Part shown: in pieces, positions 12,079 through 21,684 of the stretch
Position numbering within the stretch: position 1 is the stretch's first letter
Layout: each line of letters begins with the position of its first letter
NCBI RefSeq assembly: GCF_030272615.1
Contig: NC_081407.1
Location: 439,485,213 to 439,549,212 of the forward strand
From: Cryptomeria japonica
Taxonomy: Eukaryota > Streptophyta > Pinopsida > Cupressales > Cupressaceae
DNA: 64,000 nucleotides
Direction: 5' to 3'
Made by a program: the position numbers and the translations under genes
The notes under the pieces: generated by a model
The model's database searches: none
Seen by the model: the letters and a program-made list of their open reading frames with translations, nothing else
What the model was told of the DNA's origin: nothing

Positions 12079-13233
12079 AACATCCTTTCTGATTTTTCAT
12101 GCTTAGATCTGAAAAAATTGATTACATTTCCATGTTTGATCTTTTGCAAAATTTTAGAGGTGATTGCATAAAAACCCTAAAATTTCTTTTTAGTAATTAA
12201 GCTTGTGAAATGTTTAAATGTTAATGCTTGTTTCAGATCTATCCTTCTATTACAAATTATCAATTCATATCTATGCTTTAATTTTGAAAATTAAGTGGTT
12301 AAGTGTCAAAACCCTAATTTTTGAAACCCTCTTGATTCAACCTTTATCCGACAATTTCACTGATCAAAACATCTCCAAATCAGCTGTAACTTTGGATTCC
12401 GCAATAAAATCACAATATCTTTCATCCCTGAAAATTTGGAAAAAAGTTGCGAGGACTGTGTGCACTCCGAGCGCCATCGTCCCCGACATTTTTTCCGAAA
12501 TTTCAAGAGCTAGATCTTACTGTATTTTCCTGCTAAAATCCAAAATTTTGGCTGATTTTATCAATTATAACACTTTCAAAATTACAGTCAAAGTTGGTCT
12601 AGGGATTGCTTGGATTAACACTTCTAATCATTCAAAAATCATTGAAATTGAAATTTTGTGTCAAAATTGTGTTCTTACTGTCCTAAATCTGAAAAGTGTG
12701 TTTGCATTCATTAAAAATTTCAGTGCTTTATTCAAATTCTTAGAATTTGTGACTTTTGAAATTAAGTGCTTAATTACAACAACTTTGATTTCCGCTTTCA
12801 AAATTGAATTTTGCGTGAAATTGAGTCAATTTTTAAATTTCAAAATTTGCATTGCTCTTGACATTCCCTCTAAAATCATAAAATTCAAAATTTCAGTTTC
12901 CCTTTCTTTTTCAAAATTCAAATTTTTGCATTTTTCGACAATCTTGGTAGGGTTCAATTTCAAGATTGCAACTTTAATTTGGCCTATCTACAGATCGTAA
13001 AACCACTCAATTTTTTCAGATTAGCTCTAAAATCATCATAACTTTCATCCTTGCAAATTTTGAAAAAAGTTGCCGGGACCGTGTGCACTCCGAAGCGCCA
13101 CGGTCCCTGACATTTTTTCTGAAATTTCGGGAGATTGTCCTGATTGTATTTAACAGCTTAAATCTGGAAGATTGGCTGATTTTACTGAAAATTGCTACCT
13201 CTAAAATCAAAATTTTCTCTCCCTCTCTAGTGC
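12079..13233 (+). other. AT-rich leader of H with repeated GC-rich module
   Basis: This is an untranslated-leader-like stretch dominated by repeats of TTCAAAATTT-type words. Two copies of a module of about 60 bp (12444-12506 and 13066-13128), containing GTGTGCACTCCG and GCGCCA, stand out from the AT background. A related module lies in each LTR (about 11650 and 18185). A 260-codon open frame (12218-13000) has low-complexity Ile/Phe/Leu/Lys composition and no recognisable domain, so I do not call it a gene. Confidence 0.55.
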
Positions 13234-16200
13234 ATGAGTTTTACAACAATAAGTCCTACTTACACTATTCCCATTAGACGAAGCCGTAGAATTAAGTCTT
13301 TCCGAGGTTTAGTTACCGAGGAGATGGAACCTAATTTGAATAGCCTTTTTAACAAGGACATGGGTAATTCTTCTAATCCTCCTAATGATGAAGAAGCTCT
13401 TCATGAGGTTTCTGAAGAACAAATTTCAAAATTGGATAACCAATTTGACGATTTTCGACAATGGATGTCTCATGAATACCCTGATAGTCAAGCTCTTCCT
13501 TTAATTGAGGGTCTAAAACGTATGCTTCAAAGTGATAAGAATGGAATTGATATTTTGTGTGATATTTCACACATTGTGAACTCGAATGTGATGCCTATAA
13601 AGAGTTGTGCCAAATCTTTAGGTTATACACAACCTCCTACACAAGTCAATCATTCTATTCCTTTGACAACTTCTATTGCTAGCATACCTACCTTTACATC
13701 AAACATAATGGCTACTTCTACACAAGACATTCCTCCTGTGATCACTAGTCATGGGGGCAATCCTTCTTCTTCCTTCATTCAATCCACCCTCTTCCTTCAT
13801 TCAATCCGACTTCTTCATTCATTCCTTCAATGAGTGTTCCTATTACATCTCCACCAATGAACATGACGCAAGGGGGCAATTCATTTAACCATTCCATTCC
13901 TCCTTGTAGTGTTCCTCTTGTCCAATCATCCCCTATAATTGACTATCATAGAGTCCCACCACCTTACTCTTTACCTTCTTTCAATAACATAACACCTCCA
14001 TCTCAATCTAACACATCTAATATGAACTCTTCGACTGAAGCGACCATTAACAATCTTGCACAAATTGTCTCTTCTTTACAACAACAAATTGCCTCTATGA
14101 ATCAATCTAAGTTTAGTGTGCCCACATTTGATGTTGCGAGCAAACTTTCTCTTGACATTGTTCGAGCTATTCCCCCTAAACATGTTGAAATTCCACATTT
14201 GGAGCTTTATAATGGTAAGGGTGATCCTCTAACACATGTTAAGACTTTTCAAACAATTTGTACTGATTTTGCTTATGACCCAAGGTTGCTTGCAAAACTA
14301 TTTACTAGAACATTAAGAGACAAAACCCTACAATGGTATTGCTCATTGCCTTCTTATTCTATTACTTCTTTCGAACAACTTGCAAATGCTTTCATTCAAC
14401 AATTTCAAAACAATATAAGTCCTAAAGATACTTTGATTGATTTAATGCATTGTAAACAAGGTGTTAAAGAAAAAGTGACTGATTTCATTGGTAGATATAA
14501 GCATTTGTATGCTCAAATTTCTTTTCCAGTGCCTGACAATGATATTCAAAGAATCTTTATTTCTAATTTACAAAAAGATATTCGAGACAAACTTCTATTT
14601 TCTGAGTTTACTTCTTTCCAACAGTTGTGTGCCACTCTTCACAATTATCAACTGACTGTGAGTCAAATGGAACAATCACATCCTATGGCTCCGAGTGATA
14701 AGGGTGATACCAGTCAACAACCATTTGGGAAGTTTAAACCGAACAGAGATTCCATCAAATTCAATGAAAACATCATCAACAACAATGTGAATGCAGCATC
14801 AGGTGTGCCTCCTATTTCTAAATTTTTCAAGAAAGAAAGAAAGTATACTCCTTTGAATGAATCATTGCATAGTATTATGAATAAGTTATTGGAACAAAAT
14901 GTGCTTACTCTTCCTCCTATAAGGCAAATTGATCCTGCAAAGATTACTTCACCTTATTTTGATAACAAAGCCTTTTGTCAATTTCATCGTCAGCCTGGGC
15001 ATGATACTGAAAAATGTTTTTCTTTAAAGGGTAAAATTCAAGATTTGATTGATAATAATACTATTTTTGTTTCTGGAGTGAATGATAAAGGCAATACATC
15101 TGTAGCTCCTCCTAATCAAAATCTTTAGATTTTCACTGATCCATTACCTTCTCATACCTCTAATACGATTGAGACTAATGATTCCTCTTTTTCATCTGAT
15201 GGTCTTGTGTCTATGGCTCCGAATGTGATTAACTTCGTAGAGCAGCAAAAAAACCCTAAAGAACCTTCCATCACATTTGATTCTAGTGAAACTATTAGGG
15301 CACCTGATGGTCCTTTATACATAGTTGCAAAAGTCAAGAATACACCTTGCCGTGGAGTGCTTATTGATCCTTCGTGCATGGTTAATGTTATTACTAAAGA
15401 ATTTCTTTTTACTTTGCAATTGAATCAAGTGATCTATGACAAAACAGATGTGATTGTGAAACTATTTGATGCATTTTCTTCTCCTGCAATTGGTTCTATT
15501 ACATTGCCTATTGAGGTCCATAACAAATCCCTTGATGTGAACTTTGCTATTATTCCATCTTTCGAACAATTTTGTGTGAAGCTTGGCTATCCTTGGCTAT
15601 CTTCCATGAAAGCTATTGCTTCTCCTATTCATAAGTGTTTGAAATTTCCCCATAATGGTGAAGTTGTTACTGTCAATCATAGTCTCTTTAAACCAGCTGA
15701 AAGAACCTCTAGTGTTCCTCTTGATTACTTTTGGCCTAAACAATTCCAATCCCTTCCTCCGTGAAGTGATCATCTTTTCAAATCTTATCAAAAGTGGAAA
15801 ACAGATATGATCCTATCTTTAAGTGAACCTAGAACACCTAAACTTGACATTCCTATCATTCTTGAGAAGGAAGTTCTTCCTTTGAAAGATAAAACTAATG
15901 TCTTTCCTCAAGAAGATTCCCAACCCATCCCTATGGATGTGACTATGTCTATATCTAATAAACTTCCTAAAAGTAGACCTATACCTCCTCGTCATGATGG
16001 ACTTGGTCTTCTTTCTAAACCAAAAATTCCTCCTTTATATGGAGTAGTTCCTCCTCCTTCTTTTTATAGAGAGAAGAGACCTTCTTCTTCTCCTATTATC
16101 TAGCCTAAGAGACCACAACCTAAACACCCAAGTGATAGGGATGAGAACATTCCTCCTCCTCAATCTTCTTCACTTCCTACTAAGACTAGACGAAATCATT

Positions 16201-16670
16201 CTGCACGTGAACGCCGACGAAAGCGTCGTCTTAGAGCTCAAACTTCACAATCTCCAAAAACACCTTCAACAAGCATTATTCCATTTTCTCCTTAGCCGGA
16301 AATTGAGCCTAAATCTCCTAAACATAAGATGCATGATGGTCTTGATCCTGTGCGAGTTAAAGATCCTATTTTTATAAATCTTGATGATGATATAGATTAA
16401 AATGTTATTCATGATGAAAATGTTACTTCTCTTGCTTCTGATAGTGAATATGAACTTGTTGATATTGATAACCATTTATCCAACGAATTTTCTAAAGCAC
16501 TTATCCTAGCTCCTAGACAAGAACAACGTGACTTGGAACATGAACATAGCCCTTGTTTGGATCTTGTGATAGCTCCATCTGGTGTGTTGGATGTTCCTCC
16601 TCTAGCGTGTTCCCTGCCTTCCCGAAACATTGATCAGCAAGATCGGGGGGTAGATGACGTGCTAGACTAG
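13234..16670 (+). pseudogene. H gag-protease polyprotein (Ty3/gypsy), no polymerase
   Basis: The start is the ATG at 13234 (MSFTTISPTYT). The frame shifts by one near 13790 inside a CTTCCTTCATTC repeat and then stays in one phase to the stop at 16668-16670. The core is Retrotrans_gag-like: LYNGKGDPLTHVKTFQ (14202-14250), LFTRTLRDKTLQWYCSLP and FEQLANAFIQQFQ. A partial zinc-type cluster CQFHRQPGHDTEKC lies near 14977. A retropepsin-like region follows (RGVLIDPSCMVNVIT near 15352); the usual D-x-G is replaced, so it is probably inactive. The C-terminal part is Pro/Arg/Lys-rich (GLGLLSKPKIPPLYG; RNHSARERRRKRRLRA) and then acidic. In-frame stops lie at 15126, 15762, 16101, 16293 and 16398. Length is about 1,145 codons. 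Confidence 0.85.
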
Positions 16671-17388
16671 TTACATTAGCATAGCAGATTCTCTCCTCCT
16701 CTCTTGTGTTACTTCTTCTATATGTTATTCTCATTCTTCTATTTGTTGTCCTTAGTGTTGTCTACTTGAGGACGATGCAAAGCATTGAGATCTCCCGATC
16801 TCTCTCATGTTGACTCAAAAGACACGTGTTCCCTTCTTCTAGGTGACCTTCCTTGATTGGGGAATGAAGAACAATTATGCATACATACATATGATATATA
16901 TACATGAATTATCATACAGCATACTGACCCCGAGGAAAGCGAAGTCACCTTGTGCTTTGTGTCTATTATCCTTGGGCTTATCTCACATTTGGGGGCTAAA
17001 TCCTTGTGATAACGTGCTCCTTTCCTTTCTCATTCTTATATGTATCACTACCTTAAAGCAATCACCCTCGGTGAGGCGTGTGCAATCGCTTTAACGTAGG
17101 GGGGCATACATCCCGTTCATATCTTTTCAAGATACTTGAGAATTTCTTGGCAAATTTAGCTTTGCCTTGAAAATTTTTGATATCTTTCTTGCATGACTCA
17201 TAGTGAGGGAACCTTACTACTGATAGTCATGGTTCTCCCTTGTGATCTTCCCTTTTACTTTGTCAATCGAAGTCGTAAGATCCTTAGTCCACTGGGGGCT
17301 TGGTGTGTCTTGCCTTCTTGACGTGGTAAAAGTCTTTCAATGATTGTTCCTTGTACTTTACCAGAAGTATGAGCATACATACTCCTGC
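16671..17388 (+). other. Non-coding spacer of H
   Basis: No domain is seen. The text TTGAGGACGATGCAAAGCATTG and the stepwise GGGGGCT motifs resemble the 3' untranslated spacer before the polypurine tract of Tat-type elements. No second gene is evident. Confidence 0.5.
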
Positions 17389-17404
17389 TAAAGTGGGGGC
17401 TAAA
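17389..17404 (+). other. Polypurine tract of H
   Basis: TAAAGTGGGGGCTAAA directly precedes the 3' LTR start at 17405, the expected site of plus-strand priming. Confidence 0.75.
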
Positions 17405-18590
17405 TGTAGCATCCTAAAATTGTGACACTTGCAATTTCGACTGCATTTTGGTCTTCACGATGGCGACGCAATACGCAACCTGAATGGAGACCCCGAAACC
17501 TGATTATGACACTAAAAACTACATTTTTCAAGCACCCTGGCCTGAACCTCCTTGCACCCTGCTGTCCCAGGAGGTGGGACCAGAGCACCCAGCGCCCTGG
17601 TCCCTGGGTCCTATTTTGGGCCCGGTCTCCTAAGGGGTCTCGGGTCTTTCTATTTGCAATTTGGAAATTATCATTTCCTGGTTGGCCTAAGGTCGGGAAA
17701 ATCAGTCTATCAGCCCTAAATGACAAGTATATAAACTACATTTTTCTCTTTCATTCGATATATGATGGAAAGAGCATGGAAACTATACTCAAGCATTCAA
17801 ACATTCAAGCATTCCTTCTAAGTCTCCATTCAAGGCTAAGTGTTGCATTCAAGACAAGGATTCAACCATTGAAGAGGAGATCACTTACAACATACTACTA
17901 CAACATACAACATACAACATCTATACCTTCGCACATAAGGATACAAACATCCTTACAACAAGGTATTAGTACTTGTTTTACATTACAGACATTTACATTT
18001 ACAACATTGCTCATTTCTTGGTTAATTCCAAAATCGGGGTTTGACCTAAAGGCAAACCCCTAATCCCTAACCCCCCAATCATCTTCACTTTTCTGTGTGT
18101 AGGTTGCAGGTACGCGGTTGAAATTGAAGATCTGGAATCCTTGTGCAGAGATGAATAGATCCCCCTTTGTTTCACGGATTTTTCGGAGGACCGTGGCGCT
18201 CGGGCGCCATCGTCCCGACAACTTTCGCTCAAATTTGCAGGACAGCACCGTATCGACATTTTACTGCTAATTCCAGGTCCGCAACTTCATACTGTATTCC
18301 TATCTTAGTTTATAAGTGAATCTTTCTCACTTTCTATGCATTCCTAGCTTAATTCTTCTATGCACATTCTTTACAAAAGAGGGTAGCCTTGCTGTCATAA
18401 CCCTTGAAACTCATTTAGCATCCAATCTTGCATTGCGTGGGATTGGATCTTGTGGGTTTCAACCCCTCTTTTGAATGTAAAGTCTCTCCCCTAAGTGAAA
18501 ACCATCAACCCTAGTGAATCTCCCTTCTCTCTCCTTGGAGTTGGAAGAGGGGAGAGCAACTAGGGTTCGATCGCGATTTTCCGCTTTACA
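17405..18590 (+). repeat. 3' LTR of H (1,186 bp)
   Basis: It starts TGTAGCATCC and ends GCTTTACA. It is near-identical to 10858-12059 apart from scattered transitions, loss of one GC-rich tandem unit and a triplicated ACAACAT unit near 17900. TATATAAA lies at 17728-17735. Confidence 0.93.
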
Positions 18591-18595
18591 GTTTG

Positions 18596-19195
18596 GTAGT
18601 AACGTTTTAGCAAGAACTTAATGAATCACATGTTGTGGCAGTGAAAAGGATTTTAAGATATCTTAAAGGTACAAAAGAGTTTGGTCTATGGTATCCCAAT
18701 AATTCATATTTTAATCTCACAACTTACACAGATGCAGACTGAGTTGGAAGTGTTGATGATACAAAAAGCACAAGTGGAGGAGCATTCTTTCTTAGCTCCC
18801 AGTAAGCTGCTTGGTCAAGAAAAAAGAAATATTTTGTGTCCTTATCTATGGTAGAAGTAGAGTACATTGTGGTATCTTCCTATTGCACTCAGACTTTATG
18901 GATGAATTAGACTTTGAAGGACATTGGTGTGAAGTTTGATGACCCTATCCCAATCATGTGTGATAATATTAGTATAATAAACATTTTCAAGAATCCGATA
19001 TAGCATTCCAATACAAAGCATATACTTATTAGGTACAACTTCTTGAGGGAGAAAGTTATAGATAATGAGATCAGACTTGAGTATGAGCCCACAAAAGAGT
19101 AGATTGCAGATATTTTCACAAAGGTGTTATGCAAAGATACTTCTGAGTATCTCCAACAAAAGTTAGAAGTATTACCCCCTACCAGTTTCAACTAA
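18596..19195 (+). pseudogene. Element B RNase H segment (Ty1/copia)
   Basis: The host frame resumes directly after the H TSD: VAVKRILRYLKGTKEFGLWYP, then the RNase H core TTYTDAD*VGSVDDTKSTSGGAFFL, VEVEYIVVSSYCTQTLW, IMCDNISIINI, HSNTKHILIRYNFLREKV and ADIFTKVLCKDTSEYLQQKL, to the natural stop at 19193. In-frame stops mostly replace Trp, Gln or Lys positions of related copies. Confidence 0.9.
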
Positions 19196-19405
19196 TGTGC
19201 ATTGGTCCAGTGAGCAGCATGCACATTCTTTCCTAGACTGATGTTGATGTGCTTACTCTCAAGGGAATAAGGAGTGAGTTTCTTAAAGGGAGTTTTGAGC
19301 ACCTTTGTCATTACTGCCAAAAGGGGAGAGAAAGACGAGAGAGATGGTTGTGCACTCAATGGTGATCTTTTGTTGATTATTGTCAATGGATGTTGCCATC
19401 AATGA

Positions 19406-19418
19406 CAAAGGGGGAGAT
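19406..19418 (+). other. Polypurine tract of B
   Basis: CAAAGGGGGAGAT lies immediately 5' of the LTR start TGTTAG at 19419. It is flanked by one arm of the conserved inverted repeat (19393-19408). Confidence 0.85.
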
Positions 19419-19590
19419 TGTTAGAATTGGTTATGTGTTGTCATTGATGTCAAATCCTTAGGTCCGGATTAAGTCTAGATGTAGTATGATGTAGTAGGAG
19501 TGTTCAGTTTAGGCATATCATGTAGGTGATAGTTTCCCAGTTTCACCAAATGCATTTGGTATCTTGGTAGATTTTTTTCTATATTATCTT
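19419..19590 (+). repeat. 3' LTR of B, first part
   Basis: It starts TGTTAGAATTGG after the polypurine tract and is cut by element E at the ATCTT target (19586-19590). It continues at 61913. Confidence 0.85.
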
Positions 19591-19834
19591 TGATGGTATG
19601 ATAAAAGAATAAGTATCTGGTAGATTACTGAGAGGGGGGGGGTGAATCAGTAAACTAAAAAATTGATACAAACTTCCCAAACTCAAACTCAAACTTACAA
19701 AGTAAACTTATCAATAGAATATTACTGTCAAGATCAATACTCATAAGAATAGTCAACATCAATCGGTTAACTGTTATAACAACTTAACAGTAAACAAAAT
19801 TCAACCTTGTAAACATCAAAATGCTTAATCATAT
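19591..19834 (-). repeat. 3' LTR of E, distal part
   Basis: It aligns with the 5' LTR at 60454-60710 (GAGAG-polyG-GTGAATCAG, then AAACTCAAACTCAAACT). It has 8 G in the homopolymer against 17 in the 5' LTR. It ends at the CATAT target of D (19830-19834). Confidence 0.92.
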
Positions 19835-20898
19835 TGTTGGTATTTTGCTAAGGTTTTGTCATTGATGTCAACACCTACTAAACACTTATCAACTCTGGCA
19901 CTTTCGAGAATCAACAACATTCACTGACAAGCAAGTGACTTGTGCACAGTCACTGGTATCTAGTACACCGATAGGATATAATGATCACCGACACTTGGAA
20001 GGATATGGAAAACACTTGGTTATGTTGAAGACATCATGTGGACACTTTGTCTTGGAGTTTTGTTTATTGGTATATTCGTATTTGCATATTTGTTGTTACT
20101 GGCAAATAGGTCCAAGTTACACCGAAAGGTTTATCTTTTCCAGATCAGCATGGCATGCTATGAAGATGACTTATTATTGTTGTAAATGCATTAAGCCGAC
20201 ATGGTGAATCGGTTATTGCATTGGGTATTAATTGATTTGTAAATTAGTTTTATTGTATTATCCTTTAGAGCTAACCTACTAAAATTGGTCTTAGGGTATG
20301 GTATAAATGTAAGATCTTATTTGTAAGATCAAATGTGGAATGTGAAAAAGGATTGTGTGAAGGTATATGCGAGAATAAGTAGAGCTATACATGCAGACAT
20401 CATTTGAAGGTTGAAGGAGGGTTTTTGTGAAGACAATCAGAACTACACTAGTACTAAATCGAGCATATGAAGATGCTATTTTGAGCAATACATTCTTATT
20501 GGATTTAACCATCCAATTTTAGTCAATGTGACTCCTATTTTGTGATTGAGCAGTGAGCTCTAGGTGCTTGGCCTTTTTGCATGTACAGACCCCATTTGTA
20601 TACACTTACTATCTGTAGTAGTATCATCTGATTGTGGGTAAGGTTTCCCACTGTGGTTTTTCCCCTTACAGGGTTTCCATGTACAAATATTAGTGTTATG
20701 TGTTGTGGATGACTTTGTCTTTTTGTTTCATGCATTAATCCTTACCGATATTGCAATTAACTGTTAAAACTGTCCATCGGTATATTAGACTGGTTTACTG
20801 GTATTAAGCGTTAAGTTGGTTAAGTTGTTTTTGGTTTGAATTTTTTGGACAACTGATTCACCCCCCCCCCCCCTCTTAGTTCTCTTAGGGACCTAACA
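19835..20898 (+). repeat. 5' LTR of D (1,064 bp)
   Basis: It starts TGTTGGTATTTTGC and ends GGGACCTAACA. It has 13 C in the homopolymer at 20861-20873 and the shared LTR box GTGGTTTTTCCCC...GGGTTTCCATGT at about 20652-20682. Confidence 0.94.
20302..20309 (+). promoter_or_regulatory. TATA-like box in the D 5' LTR
   Basis: TATAAATG, repeated at the same position in the 3' LTR (37839-37846) and in C. Inferred core promoter. Confidence 0.5.
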
Positions 20899-20900
20899 AT

Positions 20901-20912
20901 TGGTATCAAAGC
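20901..20912 (+). other. Primer-binding site of D
   Basis: TGGTATCAAAGC, two bases after the LTR end, initiator-Met type with one mismatch, identical to that of C. Confidence 0.87.
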
Positions 20913-20954
20913 TTAGTCCTCTTTTGCAGAAGTTTAACAACTTGAGGAGATCCA

Positions 20955-21684
20955 ATATCTACTAACTATTTTAGGAAGGATAGTCCTAAACTTGATGGAA
21001 CCAACTATGGCATATGGCAGATCAGAATGGAGACACATCTAAATTGCATTGGAAAGGACATCTGGGATGTTATAAAGAATGGTTATACTACTCCTACTCA
21101 AACTCAACACAATCCACCTAACTTGACTAAAGATGAAGAAAATGATTGCAAAGCAAGAGAAGCACTTTTGAGTGCATTATTTGATCAGCAAATCATGGGA
21201 CTATCAGATAGGTCTACTGCTAAAGCTATTTGGGATCATTTGGAAACAATGAATGAAGGAGATTCCACATCAAAATTGCAAAGCTTGAAAACTTCTAGGT
21301 CAGGTATGAACATCTGAAAATGGAAGAAGATGAAAGGATTTCTTCTTTTATGGAAAGAATAAATGAGATTGTTTTGGGTATTAAATGTTGTGGAGGAACC
21401 TTAAGTGAGGATGAAATTGTTTTAAAAGTTTTAAGAGGATTGCCACCGGCATATAAAATGAAAGTCAATACTATAAATGAGTTAAGAACAATGCCTAATA
21501 CATCAGTTACTAGGGATACATTGATTGGGAAACTTTCAGCTTTTGAAATTGAAGAATTTGGTCCTGTTGCTACTATAAAGACAGATTTGGCCTTTAAAGA
21601 ATCAACATCATTTGCTCCATCATTTGACAAATCTGATTGGAAAGCCTTTTATACAAGAGAACTTGAAGAACTTGAAGCACTATT
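20955..21684 (+). pseudogene. Element D gag, N-terminal part (copia UBN2-type)
   Basis: It is homologous to C gag. The start codon position (20955-20957) reads ATA where C has ATG, so initiation is lost. It continues LDGTNYGIWQIRMETHLNC, DNDCKAREALLSAL-type text and STAKAIWDHLETMNEGD. One base is missing near 21265 relative to C and an in-frame TAG follows near 21297. The rest (KMEEDERISSFMERINEI; LSEDEIVLKVLRGLPPAYK; EIEEFGPVATIKTD) is open up to ELEALF, where element I is inserted. The remaining residues and the zinc knuckle continue at 33734. Confidence 0.9.

Larger units (their letters stand above)
10858..18590 (+). mobile_element. Element H: Tat/Ogre-like Ty3/gypsy element lacking RT and integrase
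   Basis: LTRs at 10858-12059 and 17405-18590 start TGTAGC and end TTTACA. The TSD is GTTTG (10853-10857 and 18591-18595). The order is LTR, primer site, AT-rich leader, one gag-protease reading frame to 16670, spacer, GGGGGC-type polypurine tract, LTR. The 5.3-kb interior holds no RT, RNase H or integrase motif in any frame I inspected, so H is a non-autonomous gag-only type. Confidence 0.88.

Noticed and set aside
12218-13000. 260-codon frame in the H leader
   Set aside because: Low-complexity Ile/Phe/Leu/Lys composition from repeated TTCAAAATTT words; no domain, and it lies in the leader before a recognisable gag.
13780-13840. Programmed frameshift in H gag
   Set aside because: The shift falls inside gag in a CTTCCTTCATTC repeat with no slippery-site or pseudoknot signature; an ordinary indel is simpler.
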